The notes: generated by a model from the letters alone, not told the origin. Numbered from the stretch's first letter, positions 46,263 to 56,795 are shown. The stretch is DNA of 64,000 nucleotides from Candidatus Saccharimonadota bacterium (GCA_030445265.1 JAUCSC010000001.1:310001-374000), one strand, 5' to 3'. Translations and numbers: made by a program.

Positions 46263-48887
46263 TTACTTAAGTGGCGCGGATGCGTCGGCTGTATAGAGCC
46301 CATCGTCTTTGATTTGCACGGTGACTGTCTGCGATCCACTACCGTTGCCAGTATACGTATAGGTATATGGACCAGGGGCTGCAATGGTCGATACGACACT
46401 GCCTCCGACGCTGACGGTTAACTCATCTAAGGCGAACGTTCCCTTGGTCGGATTGGCGGTTATCTTATAGTTATTTCCACCTTCTTTCGTGACGGTGACG
46501 CTGACTGACGGCTTCACATCACTACATTGATGGACGTCATCTTCAGCCGAGGCATCATAGCCGTCTGGCGCAAGGATTGTCTCCTTTTTAGAAATAGGGT
46601 CGGTCGTCTTGGTAACTCCCAGGCTGATGCGCGCTGCGTCAGGAGTACAGTCGGTTGCTTTCTTCTTGGAGACCTTATCAAATGCCATCGTGGCATTTGT
46701 TTGTCCCTGGTTCTTATTCCACCATGGAGGATACACTTCTGAGCCAATCCGCTGGATACCGGCAGGCTGCGTAAACCAATCACCAGACTTCCATTTGCCT
46801 TCAGTTGCGTATACTTCCTTGTGTGCGTAATTCATGACCTGTTCGATGATCGGGCCCGGAATTGTTGATGACCCATTGTTGAGGATGGTTGTATCGGGAT
46901 TACCGAGCCAGACGCCCATGGCAAGTACCGGGCTATAGCTCATCATCCAGATGTCTTTTGCAAAGCCACCTTTGTCTGATGTACCGGTCTTCGTTGCAGT
47001 CTTTACGCCAGGGATATTCATCGATGAAGGGTTAGCGAGAGCCGCCCGTGCCACAGGGTCGGTCAGGATATCACTGACAACATAGGACGATTCCGGGCTG
47101 ACGATTTTCTTACCTTCAGTGTCGGTCCATTTCTGTAAGGTATCACCTGAGCTATTCTTAACTTCGAGAATAGTTGATTGTGGTTTGTACGCGCCGCCGC
47201 GAGCCAAAGATGCGTAGGCATTAACCAGATCGGTTTGTTTAATGCCACACCCACCGATAGCGGCAGCCAGGCCAACCGTCGTGTCGCCACCCTCACTACA
47301 GTAACTTGGTGCACCGAGTTCATGAATTGTTTTGAGCGTTGAGCCGTCGGCTACCTTCTCGTTAATCGCCATCGCTTTGACCGCCGGAACGTTACGTGAG
47401 GTTGCCAGACTCCGGCGGATGGTAATATCGCCGAGGAATTTGCGGTCAGCGTTTTGCAGCTTGGCTCCGTAGAGTGCATCGATATTCTCATCTTTCAAGA
47501 TTGTGCCGCTTCCGTAGTTGCGCTGACCATCCGGTTTTTGTTCGAAGAGCTCAGAGTATACCAACGGCTTGATGGTCGAACCGGGTTGAATATACGCCGT
47601 TGCTGCGTTATCTTGTCCGAAGCCTTCATATAAAAAGTCACGACTGCCAAGTAAGGCCACGATCTGCCCCGTCTTGACGTCTTCGACCGTCGCGGCACCA
47701 TTGCTAAAGCCCGCTGTCTCATCACGTGTACTAGCGAACATCGTGGTCATCGCTTCTTCGAGCTGCTGCTGAATACGATAGTCCAATGTTGTCGTGATGC
47801 TGAGGCCACCGCGCCCGACCGTTGTAGCCCCAAGTTTATTTTGTAACTCTGAACGAACCATTTGAACGAAGTGAGGTGCTTTAATATCTTTCAGTTGGCT
47901 CGTTTCCGGTTTAATCGAGTCAAGAATTGGGTAGGCTTTCGCCTCATCTTCTTCAGCCTGAGTGATATAATTCATTTCCCGCATGTTATCGAGCACTTTG
48001 TGCTGCCGGGCGATGAGGGCTTGATGACCTTCGACGACGTAGGGATTATAGAGATTAGGGTTTTGCGGAATGGCGGCGAGGAGGGCTGCTTCGGCAATGG
48101 TCAGATCTTTCGCGGACTTATTAAAGTAGGTCTTTGCACCTGATTCGGCACCATTACCGCGTCCACCGTAGGGTGACTCATTAAGGTAAAGGCTGAGAAT
48201 CTGGTCCTTGTCATACATGCGCTCGACTTCAACCGAAAGAATAAGTTCTTTGATTTTTCTCGGGACACCACTGAGGCCCCGGTCACCTGATTGATCAGCA
48301 AAGAATACTTGTTTCACCAGCTGCTGCGTCAATGTCGAGCCTCCTTGGGTACCGCCGCCGCTGGCGTTATTAACAGCGGCACGGAGCAAGCCAGTCACAC
48401 TGACGCCATTATGGGAATAAAAATCGCGGTCTTCGATGGCAACAGTCGCATTTTTGAGGTTTTTACTGAGATCTTTGCTATCGACAACCAATTTATAGTT
48501 GCCGTCGCCCTTGTCTTCCCAGAGGAGGATACCGTTGCGGTCATAGTACTTTGTGACAGTCGTCTGGACACGCTTGGCCAGCTCACCTGGTCGGATGGCA
48601 TCTAAATCTTTGCGGAAATAAGCAAATAAAGCACCAACAATCAAGCACAGTAGGAGGATGGTGACGCCAGTCATCTTAAGAGCCATTATCAGCCCACGTT
48701 TCGAGAACCAGTATGCCCATAGGCGTTTGGGGTGGAGGCGATGGAAGAATCGACTGACGGGGTGCTTGGGGAGTGAAGCAAGATACTCAGCCTTGCGACG
48801 GAGTTCAGTATCCTTACGGGCCTTACGACGGTGCGACAAATTAGAATACACGCTCAGTTTGCGTGATTGTGAAGGTTTTTTCGCCAC
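46263..48887 (-). CDS. class A penicillin-binding protein (transglycosylase/transpeptidase)
   Basis: GT51 (AIEDRDFYSHNGVS, GGSTLTQQLVKQ), transpeptidase SxxK (STIKPLVY), KTG (TKTGTSDKGG), C-terminal Ig-like domain. Confidence 0.94.
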   Translation of the reverse strand: MAKKPSQSRKLSVYSNLSHRRKARKDTELRRKAEYLASLPKHPVSRFFHRLHPKRLWAYWFSKRGLIMALKMTGVTILLLCLIVGALFAYFRKDLDAIRPGELAKRVQTTVTKYYDRNGILLWEDKGDGNYKLVVDSKDLSKNLKNATVAIEDRDFYSHNGVSVTGLLRAAVNNASGGGTQGGSTLTQQLVKQVFFADQSGDRGLSGVPRKIKELILSVEVERMYDKDQILSLYLNESPYGGRGNGAESGAKTYFNKSAKDLTIAEAALLAAIPQNPNLYNPYVVEGHQALIARQHKVLDNMREMNYITQAEEDEAKAYPILDSIKPETSQLKDIKAPHFVQMVRSELQNKLGATTVGRGGLSITTTLDYRIQQQLEEAMTTMFASTRDETAGFSNGAATVEDVKTGQIVALLGSRDFLYEGFGQDNAATAYIQPGSTIKPLVYSELFEQKPDGQRNYGSGTILKDENIDALYGAKLQNADRKFLGDITIRRSLATSRNVPAVKAMAINEKVADGSTLKTIHELGAPSYCSEGGDTTVGLAAAIGGCGIKQTDLVNAYASLARGGAYKPQSTILEVKNSSGDTLQKWTDTEGKKIVSPESSYVVSDILTDPVARAALANPSSMNIPGVKTATKTGTSDKGGFAKDIWMMSYSPVLAMGVWLGNPDTTILNNGSSTIPGPIIEQVMNYAHKEVYATEGKWKSGDWFTQPAGIQRIGSEVYPPWWNKNQGQTNATMAFDKVSKKKATDCTPDAARISLGVTKTTDPISKKETILAPDGYDASAEDDVHQCSDVKPSVSVTVTKEGGNNYKITANPTKGTFALDELTVSVGGSVVSTIAAPGPYTYTYTGNGSGSQTVTVQIKDDGLYTADASAPLK

Positions 48888-48995
48888 GTTAGTTAGTTCC
48901 CATAAGCAATATTATGACTCCATTATAACATCGTTTGAAAGGCGCGATAGAGAATCTTTTGCTATACTACAGCGTAGTAATAATAAAGGAGAAAT

Positions 48996-50216
48996 ATGAC
49001 GCTTTCCGAAGAATTGCAGTGGCGCGGCTTTTACAATCAAACGACGTTTGAGTCGTCTCATGAATTGGACGAAGGCTCGTACTCTCTCTATTTCGGTACG
49101 GACCCGTCTGGCGACAGCCTCCATGTTGGACATCTTGCGGGCCTCATGATGGTGCGCCGTTTTCTGGACCACGGGCATAAGGTCGTGCTTCTCGTTGGAG
49201 GTGGCACCGGTATTATCGGCGATCCGGGCGGGCGTGACGATGAGCGCAACCTGCTGTCACTTGAACAGATTGCCCATAATAAACAGGCACTGGCGGGACA
49301 AGTCTCCCAGCTATTCAGCGGAAAAGAATTTATCCTTGTCGATAATTATGACTGGCTGAAAGATGTTCATTTGCTTGATTTTCTTCGTGACGTTGGCAAG
49401 CATTTTAGTATGTCCCAGCTGGTACAGCGAGACTATATTGCTACTCGAATAGGCAAAGACGGTACCGGCATAAGTTATGCAGAGTTTAGCTATACATTAT
49501 TACAAGGCTATGACTACTGGCAGCTTTATCGAGATCATGGTGTCAACATGCAGATCGGGGGCAGTGACCAGTGGGGTAATATCCTATCTGGCGTTGAATT
49601 TATTCGCAAAAAAGAGGGCGTACGGGTCGACGGCATGACGGCTCCCCTCATCATCAATAAAAGTACTGGTAAAAAGTTTGGTAAGTCGGAAGGTGGGGCG
49701 GTGTGGCTCGATTCGACTAAGACCAGCGTCTATCAATTCTTCCAGTTCTGGCTGAACACTGATGATGAAAGCGCCGTTGATTATCTCAAGATATTTACGT
49801 TGCTCGACAAAGAAGCGATTGATGGCCTTGAACACGAAATACGGGACAATCCCGGTGCACGCGTTGCTCAGCGCACCCTGGCACGAGAAGTGACGACACT
49901 GGTACATGGGGCTGACCGGACGGCCAGTGTTGAGCGAGTAACGAGCGTCCTTTTTGGCAATGACACTATTGACCAGTTGACTGCCGAAGATATCGAAGTG
50001 TTGGCAAAGGAGATACCCGTCGCCGTGGTAGGGACCACAGTCATAGATGCGTTAGTCGCGGGCGAAGCTGCGGGCAGCAATGGTGAAGCGCGGCGGTTGA
50101 TTGATGCAGGGGCAGTGAGTGTGAATGGGGTGAAGCAGACTGAAGATAGTATCGTCTCATCCCTTTCGCTCATAAAAAAAGGCAAGAACCACTTTATTCT
50201 GGTTCGTGAGCATTGA
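48996..50216 (+). CDS. tyrS: tyrosine--tRNA ligase
   Basis: DSLHVGHLAGL, QIGGSDQWGNI, KFGKSEGGAVWLD, C-terminal S4 domain. Confidence 0.96.
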   Translation: MTLSEELQWRGFYNQTTFESSHELDEGSYSLYFGTDPSGDSLHVGHLAGLMMVRRFLDHGHKVVLLVGGGTGIIGDPGGRDDERNLLSLEQIAHNKQALAGQVSQLFSGKEFILVDNYDWLKDVHLLDFLRDVGKHFSMSQLVQRDYIATRIGKDGTGISYAEFSYTLLQGYDYWQLYRDHGVNMQIGGSDQWGNILSGVEFIRKKEGVRVDGMTAPLIINKSTGKKFGKSEGGAVWLDSTKTSVYQFFQFWLNTDDESAVDYLKIFTLLDKEAIDGLEHEIRDNPGARVAQRTLAREVTTLVHGADRTASVERVTSVLFGNDTIDQLTAEDIEVLAKEIPVAVVGTTVIDALVAGEAAGSNGEARRLIDAGAVSVNGVKQTEDSIVSSLSLIKKGKNHFILVREH

Positions 50217-50229
50217 TATACTAAACGGC

Positions 50230-50988
50230 ATGACAAAGAAAATTATCGCCTTCGACCTCGACGACACGCTGGCCGTCACAAAGTCACCGATCAGTGACGT
50301 GATGGGAGAGCTGCTCGTTCGATTATTGCAGCACTATGATATTTGTATTATTTCCGGTGGGAAATTTGAACAGTTTAAAACCCAGGTCATCGATCGGTTG
50401 GAAGCCAGTGAGCGCGAGCTCTCCCGATTGCATCTAATGCCGACCTGTGGGACGCGGTATCTTCGTTACGACGAAATTGAGCATAGCTGGGTACAGCAAT
50501 ACGCAGAAGATCTCACCGATGATGAGAAGCAGCGTGCTATCGATGCTCTGACGAAATCAGCCAAAACACTGGGATTCTGGGAAGAACAGCCATATGGCGA
50601 CATTATTGAAGATCGCGGTTCACAGATTACCTTTTCGGCAATCGGGCAGCAAGCGCCCGCCGAAGCAAAGTATGCGTGGGATCCGACGGGTGAGAAAAAA
50701 CAAACCCTTCGCGCCGCAGTAGCTGAGCAACTTATTGATCTCGAAGTACGGGCGGGCGGCTCAACGAGTATTGATATTACGCGCATCGGGATTGATAAAG
50801 CGTACGGCATGCGCAAATTAATGGACGCAGTGCATTGTTCTAAGGAAGATATTTTATTCATCGGTGACAAACTGGAAGAAGGCGGCAATGATTATCCGGT
50901 TAAGGCCTTCGGTATTGATACGATCGCTGTTGACCGCTGGGAAGATACCGCCTTCGTGCTGCGGGGCATTACTAGTGTCGCCTCCTAG
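50230..50988 (+). CDS. HAD-superfamily (phosphomannomutase-like) hydrolase
   Basis: IIAFDLDDTLAVTKSPIS, IISGGKFEQF, DILFIGDKLEEGGNDYPV; ATG 50230 is 7 nt after TATACT (50217-50222). Confidence 0.85.
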   Translation: MTKKIIAFDLDDTLAVTKSPISDVMGELLVRLLQHYDICIISGGKFEQFKTQVIDRLEASERELSRLHLMPTCGTRYLRYDEIEHSWVQQYAEDLTDDEKQRAIDALTKSAKTLGFWEEQPYGDIIEDRGSQITFSAIGQQAPAEAKYAWDPTGEKKQTLRAAVAEQLIDLEVRAGGSTSIDITRIGIDKAYGMRKLMDAVHCSKEDILFIGDKLEEGGNDYPVKAFGIDTIAVDRWEDTAFVLRGITSVAS

Positions 50989-51006
50989 CCCTGATACAAT
51001 AACATT

Positions 51007-53037
51007 GTGAATATTCACTCATCGCTCTCGCAAATTAAAGGTGTAGGGGACAAGACCTATGATCTATTCCTGGCGGCCGGCATACGGACGGTGCGTGATC
51101 TTATTTATTTTTTGCCCAGAGCGTACGAAGATTACACGAGCATCGGACAGATTTCTGAGATTCGACCAGGTAAGTCGACGATAAAAGCGCGCTGTGAATC
51201 GATTTCAACTCGTCAAGTCCGTCGTGGTCTGCGTGTAACGACTGCTACGCTGGCTGATGACAGCGGCAAGGTCAAAGCCGTGTGGTTCAATCAACCGTAC
51301 CGCGCGACCCAGCTCAAGAGCAATGAAGAGTTCTTTTTTTCTGGCAATTTCGAATTTAGCTATAACCAATATCAGCTAACCAATCCGAGCGCCGAAAAAG
51401 CGAGCGATCTTCCCCAGCAGACCGATCGAATGCTGCCGATATACCGGTCAGTCAAAGGTTTGAAGGTCCAGCTCGTCCGTAAGATTATGAGTGAAATCAA
51501 GCCGCTGATGACCATGCTGCCCGAGACATTACCCGATTCCATAGTAAAGACCGAGAAACTAGTCAGCCGCTCTGAGGCGTTACTTGGGATGCATTTTCCG
51601 AATGATGAGGCTGACGTGTCCCGTGCGAAGGAACGGCTGGCCTTTGAAGAGTTGTTGGAGTTGTTGATCGCTAGTCAGTTGAATCGTCTGGAAAATGCCC
51701 AGCTTGAAGGCTGGCACATTCCTTTTGACAAAGATTTAATACAGTCTTTCGTCAAGCGTCTCCCCTTTGAACTGACCAATGCCCAGCGGTTAGCAGCCTG
51801 GGAAATCCTGCAGGACTTTGAAAACAAAATTCCGATGAACCGGTTACTTCAGGGTGATGTTGGCTCCGGCAAGACAGTTGTGGGTGGTTTGACGGCACTC
51901 CAGGCGGCTCATGCTGGCTACCAGACGGCCTTGATGGCGCCAACAGAAATACTGGCCATCCAACATGCCGAAACCCTGCGTAAGCTTGTTGAACCGTTTG
52001 GTATCGAAGTAGGCTTACTCACGGGAAGTGTAAAAGGTACAGCTCGTAAGACGCTATATACGGCGATTGCATCTGGTGCGGTACAGATTGTCATTGGCAC
52101 CCATGCGCTTATTCAACAGACGGTGAGCTTTCATAAGCTGGGATTTGTTATTATTGACGAACAACACCGCTTTGGCGTTCAGCAGCGTCACGAGCTATTA
52201 AAAAAATCAGCCCGTATGCCGCATCTATTAGCGATGACGGCGACGCCTATCCCGCGTAGCCTGGCGCTGACGCTGTATGGCGAACTTGATGTGTCGATTC
52301 TTAAAGACCTCCCCAAGAATCGTCTGCCGATCGTGACGAAGATATGGTCACCCAATAGCCGCACGCAGCTCTATGCTCATATCAGTGCGGAAATTGAGAA
52401 AGGTCGACAGGCCTATGTCATCTGTAATCTTATTGATGACGATCCAAGCAATGAGCTAAAAAGCGTCGAAGCTGAGTTTAAGCGTCTCCGGCAATCAGTC
52501 TTTAAGCAGTACCGCATCGGGTTACTTCACGGGAAGCTGCCGTCGCAGGAAAAAGAGTCGGTTATGGCGTCCTTTGCTCGTCATGAAATCGATATCCTCG
52601 TCAGCACCACGGTGGTGGAGGTTGGTGTGGACGTTCCGAATGCCAGCATCATACTGATCGAAGATGCTGAACGGTTCGGATTAAGTCAGCTCCACCAGCT
52701 CAGGGGGCGGGTTGGCCGTGGTGTGGAGCAAAGCTATTGTTATCTCATGATGAGTACGAGCGCCAAGCCCAGTCAGCGTCTGCGTGAGATTGAAAAGAGT
52801 AATGATGGTTTTCATTTAGCGGAAGTGGACTTGGAACTCCGAGGTCCGGGTGAGATCTACGGCAGAGCTCAGCACGGTGAACTGAATCTCCAGATTGCGA
52901 CGTTAGCTGATACTCGTATGATTGCCCGCGCCCAAAAAGCTGCCAAGCGTTTCGTCCACGAGGGTAATGATTTGTTACAATATAAAGAGTTGGCAGACAA
53001 TGTCAGGCATTATCAGCGGGTAACCACCCTCAATTAA
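51007..53037 (+). CDS. recG: ATP-dependent DNA helicase RecG
   Basis: GVGDKTYDLFLAAGI wedge, LLQGDVGSGKTVVGGLTAL, DEQHRFGVQQR, TATPIPRSLALTLYGELD; GTG start. Confidence 0.96.
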   Translation: MNIHSSLSQIKGVGDKTYDLFLAAGIRTVRDLIYFLPRAYEDYTSIGQISEIRPGKSTIKARCESISTRQVRRGLRVTTATLADDSGKVKAVWFNQPYRATQLKSNEEFFFSGNFEFSYNQYQLTNPSAEKASDLPQQTDRMLPIYRSVKGLKVQLVRKIMSEIKPLMTMLPETLPDSIVKTEKLVSRSEALLGMHFPNDEADVSRAKERLAFEELLELLIASQLNRLENAQLEGWHIPFDKDLIQSFVKRLPFELTNAQRLAAWEILQDFENKIPMNRLLQGDVGSGKTVVGGLTALQAAHAGYQTALMAPTEILAIQHAETLRKLVEPFGIEVGLLTGSVKGTARKTLYTAIASGAVQIVIGTHALIQQTVSFHKLGFVIIDEQHRFGVQQRHELLKKSARMPHLLAMTATPIPRSLALTLYGELDVSILKDLPKNRLPIVTKIWSPNSRTQLYAHISAEIEKGRQAYVICNLIDDDPSNELKSVEAEFKRLRQSVFKQYRIGLLHGKLPSQEKESVMASFARHEIDILVSTTVVEVGVDVPNASIILIEDAERFGLSQLHQLRGRVGRGVEQSYCYLMMSTSAKPSQRLREIEKSNDGFHLAEVDLELRGPGEIYGRAQHGELNLQIATLADTRMIARAQKAAKRFVHEGNDLLQYKELADNVRHYQRVTTLN

Positions 53038-53044
53038 AGGAAAA

Positions 53045-53863
53045 ATGTTCATGTACTCCGGCACTACTTTTCGTAAAGACTCTGGCCGCATCGTCGGTGT
53101 TCACCAAAAAATTGATCGGGCCGCTCGGCGCCATCTGAAGCATGTGATGCGTCATGGGGCTTTCTTCCCCGGCATAAAAGACATATTGCACTTCGAGGGC
53201 ATGAACGGACCTGATGGGATTAAACGAAAGAGCCCGTCAAAAGACGAGCCGTGGCATTATATCAATCCTCGCAAACCAGAGGATAAAGCACTTGTCCGAT
53301 TGATTCAGGACCATAGCCATAATCTTACTGTTGCTCTAAAGGAGAAGAACGAGGTTCGAGCATCATTTGAGGCCGCCTGGATGGCGCATGCGATTGTCGA
53401 TGGGTTGACGCCGGCTCATCACTATCCACTGAATGATAAGATCGAAGAACTTTGGGGGAAGCCACATCACGAAAGAACCACCATTAAGGATAAGAACATT
53501 ATTCGTGGCTCCTCGCGGCGTGACACGCTCGCTAAGAACTGGGAGTATTGGGGCAAAGGCGGCGTATTTACGGCACATATCATGTTCGAATGGGGCGTCG
53601 CCTCAGCTATATCACCGTTGAAATTCGAAAAGATTGGGCTGACCGATCATGTAGTAAGCCGGGCGCGCAAGCAAACACTTGAAGAACTTTTTTTGGAAGC
53701 GGTGCACGATATTGCTGAGCTAAAGATGTATGAAGAATTCGGTGAAGACGGTTGGACTCGGCACCTCGTCAATCTGACCAAAAAAACATTAATACCGCGG
53801 ATCATTCGCACGGTTTGTCTGGCGTGGCTCTTTGCCCTTGAGGCGGCAGAGGAAAAAGCGTGA
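53045..53863 (+). CDS. hypothetical His-rich, possibly metal-dependent hydrolase
   Basis: Repeated His/Asp/Trp motifs: DEPWHYINP, RLIQDHSHN, AWMAHAIVDGLTPAHHYPL; weak resemblance to Zn-dependent PLC/S1-P1-type helical folds. Confidence 0.5.
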   Translation: MFMYSGTTFRKDSGRIVGVHQKIDRAARRHLKHVMRHGAFFPGIKDILHFEGMNGPDGIKRKSPSKDEPWHYINPRKPEDKALVRLIQDHSHNLTVALKEKNEVRASFEAAWMAHAIVDGLTPAHHYPLNDKIEELWGKPHHERTTIKDKNIIRGSSRRDTLAKNWEYWGKGGVFTAHIMFEWGVASAISPLKFEKIGLTDHVVSRARKQTLEELFLEAVHDIAELKMYEEFGEDGWTRHLVNLTKKTLIPRIIRTVCLAWLFALEAAEEKA

Positions 53864-54402
53864 ACATCAGGGTCATTGCTGGTCGTTACGGGGGGCGAGT
53901 GATTGAAGGTTCCGGAACGCAGCGGACTCATCCCATGAGTGAACGAATTCGTAACGCCCTTTTCAATAGTCTGGGCTCGGAAATAGAAGGCAAGAAGGTT
54001 CTCGATGTTTTTGCAGGGAGCGGCGCACTCGGGCTGGAGGCGCTGAGCCGAGGAGCCGAGCAAGTTACGTTTATCGAACGAGACCGTATTGCGCAGCGCA
54101 TTATTGAAAAGAATATCGCCACACTCGGTGTCCAAGAATCGGCCAAGTTAGTCAAAGCCAGTGCCTCGGCCTTCATAGGCTCAACAGCAGAAACGTATGA
54201 TATTATTTTTGCCGACCCACCCTTTCGAGATACACAGTTTTCCACAGTTACGGCGTTATTTAGTCTATTGAAACCGGATGCGCTTATGGTACTATCATAT
54301 CCAGGTAGTAGTGAGATGCCGACCGCTAATGGAGTTGTTGTGGTGGACAATCGTAGTTACGGAACCGCGGCTCTCGCGTTCTACCGAAAAAAGGATGCTT
54401 AG
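53860..54402 (+). CDS. rsmD: 16S rRNA (guanine(966)-N(2))-methyltransferase RsmD-like
   Basis: RVIAGRYGGRVIEG, DVFAGSGALGLEALSRGA, IIFADPPF. Confidence 0.9.
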   Translation: MNIRVIAGRYGGRVIEGSGTQRTHPMSERIRNALFNSLGSEIEGKKVLDVFAGSGALGLEALSRGAEQVTFIERDRIAQRIIEKNIATLGVQESAKLVKASASAFIGSTAETYDIIFADPPFRDTQFSTVTALFSLLKPDALMVLSYPGSSEMPTANGVVVVDNRSYGTAALAFYRKKDA

Positions 54403-54414
54403 GCATCCTTTTTG
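54387..54414. terminator. bidirectional terminator embedded in two convergent CDS ends
   Basis: aaaaaaggatgc-ttag-gcatcctttttg: 8-bp perfect stem; the TTAG loop contains TAG (rsmD) and, on the opposite strand, TAA (minus-strand ORF). Confidence 0.9.
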
Positions 54415-54827
54415 TGTGGCTTTATTACCGTATTAATATGATTCCTCATTAAAAAAGCTTTAATAATGGCATCATGCGCACTTTGCGGCGTTACGAAATC
54501 TGAAAATTCCGGGCCCGTTTTGTCACTAAACGATAAGTACCCATCATTATTGTCGTTGATAGTAATCGTAGCCGTCACCTCGCCATCGAGAGAAGCTTCC
54601 CGCAGCGTGTAGAGTGTTGGTAGCGGCACTAATGCAGTGTTATCAAGGCCGAGCATAATCTGACAATCGAGTGCCTCGCATACGATTACCTTATCCTTAA
54701 ATTGTAGCGTGCCTCGTTTGATTGCCGGATCTTCCGCATCTGGGATGACTGCATGGAAAGCAACGAAAGACTCGAGCGCACGACTTGGCTGAGGGAGTAC
54801 TTCGGATTCAGATGCAGAACGTCCCAT
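54399..54827 (-). CDS. hypothetical protein
   Basis: Begins MGRSASESEVLPQP; start 54827 is 9 nt from a minus-strand TATAAT (54837-54842). Confidence 0.55.
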   Translation of the reverse strand: MGRSASESEVLPQPSRALESFVAFHAVIPDAEDPAIKRGTLQFKDKVIVCEALDCQIMLGLDNTALVPLPTLYTLREASLDGEVTATITINDNNDGYLSFSDKTGPEFSDFVTPQSAHDAIIKAFLMRNHINTVIKPHKKDA

Positions 54828-54905
54828 ATTATTACTATTATAACACAATAGACAGATATTAGCAATGTATATAAGAAATCATTCACGTAACGCCCCATAT
54901 AAAAA

Positions 54906-54925
54906 AGTCACCGTTACTGGTGACT
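54906..54925 (-). terminator. terminator after tRNA-Leu(TAG)
   Basis: On the minus strand: agtcacc-agtaac-ggtgact followed by ttttta. Confidence 0.75.
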
Positions 54926-54933
54926 CATTTATA

Positions 54934-55018
54934 TGGTGCGCGAGAAAGGACTTGAACCTTCACGCCCGAAAGCACTAGCTCCTAAGGCTAGCGTGTCTAC
55001 CAATTCCACCACTCGCGC
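54934..55018 (-). tRNA. tRNA-Leu(TAG), CCA encoded
   Basis: Acceptor GCGCGAG/CTCGCGC, anticodon stem CTAGC-CTTAGGA-GCTAG (anticodon TAG), long variable arm, T-loop GGTTCAAGTCC, terminal ACCA. Confidence 0.95.
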
Positions 55019-55101
55019 ACGCCGATAGGTATTATAGCAGAAACCAAGGCGCCCGCACTACGAATTAATACGCGACTCTGGTATCGCTCATGCTATTATA
55101 A

Positions 55102-56742
55102 ATGCAGTTAATTCAGCAGGGGCAGGCAGTGAGCAGACTAGCACAATATCTCAATCAGCATATCGTCGGTGAAGTGAGCAGTAGTACCGTACTGCGGCGT
55201 CATTATAGTCAGGATGGAAGTGTTCTCGCCATCGCGCCGGAACTTGTCGTCTATCCTCGGACGACGAATGACATCCGCAAGGTGACATTATTTGCTCGTC
55301 AGCTCGCTGAAAAGGGTCATATCGTCGGTATAACGCCGCGTGGGGCAGGCGCCGATCAAACAGGCGCCGCAATCGGTAGCGGTATCGTCATCGACATGTC
55401 TGCAAGGCTTAATAATATTATCCACGTCGCGGTAAAAGAAAAATTTGTCCATGCGCAGGCCGGCACAACTACCGAAGCCATTAATCAAGCGCTACGCTGG
55501 CATGGCCTCCGGCTCCCGGGACAAATCGATATGCCGTACGCTACAATCGGAGGTATGATAGCCAGTCAGAGTCCTCGTTCGTTTACGCAGCACCTCACGC
55601 GGCTTGAAGTGATCTTAGGCAATGGTGATGTGCTCGAAACCGGCCGAATGAACCGCAAAGAAGTGAATCGAAAAAAAGGCTTGCAGACACTTGAGGGTGA
55701 AATTTACCGGAAAATTGATGCCATTACTGAAGACCATGAATCGATCATACAAACGCATATACGCCATGCAACACCAAGTGCCGTTGGATACCCCGGCATC
55801 GCTGATGTCAAAAAGCGAGACGGTTCTATCGACTTAACGCCGCTGTTTATCGGTAGCCAAGGAACGCTCGGCGTTATATCCGAAGCGGTCATTAAAACGG
55901 CATTTTATAGTGCTGAACGGGTCGCCTTTTTAATCGGTACACCGACACTAGAGATGGGACGCGATTTAGTTGATGGCTTTAAGGCGTTGTCTCCCGCACT
56001 GCTCGAACTGATCGACGGAAGATTATTTGACGTAACGCAGAAAAACGGAAAAACACTATCATTCATTAGTGCCGACGGACAAGCAGTCCCAGGCGCGGTT
56101 GTTGTTGTCTGCTTTGATGATATTGCCGAAATCAATCGTAAGAATAAATTTAAGAAGGCCTTAAAGCTACTGCAGCGATATGACGGGTGCAAAGTAGTAA
56201 ACTCTACGGAACGTCCGATCGAAGAACTGCTATCCGTCAGAGAGATTTTTGCACGCATGGTTCTGTCGCTTGATGAAGCAGAATCTTTTCCTCCGCTTAT
56301 CGACGGTGCATATATCCCGACGGATCGACACGAAGAATTTATGCGCGCGCTTGAGCTTCTCGAAAAAAAGCATCACATAACGCTTTATCACAAAACGGAT
56401 GGCTTATCGAATATCGTTGACGTCCGATCAATCATGCAACTCCAGCAAGTTGGCGACAAACAGCGGGTTCTGAGGCTCATTAGTGATTACTGCGAACTTG
56501 TCGAGCAGCACGGCGGGTCGTGTATCAGTGAAGGAGGCGAGGGGCGCATCAAGGCTAATGCGGCCTGGGAAACGATCGACGCGTCACTGGCCGACCTCTA
56601 CCGGCAAGTTCGACATTTGTTTGATCCGCTCGGGACGCTAAATCCTGGTGTCAAACAGGTGAATGATCAAAAGGCGCTTATCGCGGCGCTCCGTTCTCAT
56701 TATGAGCCCGGTTCAATTGCTCGTTATCTTCCGTACGTATAG
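55102..56742 (+). CDS. FAD-binding (PCMH-type/GlcD-like) oxidoreductase
   Basis: PELVVYPRTTNDIRKV, ITPRGAGADQTGAAIGSGIVIDMS, GSQGTLGVISEAVIK, C-terminal LFDPLGTLNPGVK. An extended -10 (TGCTATTAT 55091-55099) very close to the ATG makes the true start uncertain. Confidence 0.85.
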   Translation: MQLIQQGQAVSRLAQYLNQHIVGEVSSSTVLRRHYSQDGSVLAIAPELVVYPRTTNDIRKVTLFARQLAEKGHIVGITPRGAGADQTGAAIGSGIVIDMSARLNNIIHVAVKEKFVHAQAGTTTEAINQALRWHGLRLPGQIDMPYATIGGMIASQSPRSFTQHLTRLEVILGNGDVLETGRMNRKEVNRKKGLQTLEGEIYRKIDAITEDHESIIQTHIRHATPSAVGYPGIADVKKRDGSIDLTPLFIGSQGTLGVISEAVIKTAFYSAERVAFLIGTPTLEMGRDLVDGFKALSPALLELIDGRLFDVTQKNGKTLSFISADGQAVPGAVVVVCFDDIAEINRKNKFKKALKLLQRYDGCKVVNSTERPIEELLSVREIFARMVLSLDEAESFPPLIDGAYIPTDRHEEFMRALELLEKKHHITLYHKTDGLSNIVDVRSIMQLQQVGDKQRVLRLISDYCELVEQHGGSCISEGGEGRIKANAAWETIDASLADLYRQVRHLFDPLGTLNPGVKQVNDQKALIAALRSHYEPGSIARYLPYV

Positions 56743-56795
56743 GCTTGTCAAAAAACCAGAGCGTAGGTATGCTTAATGAAGTGTTTACCCCCTAT

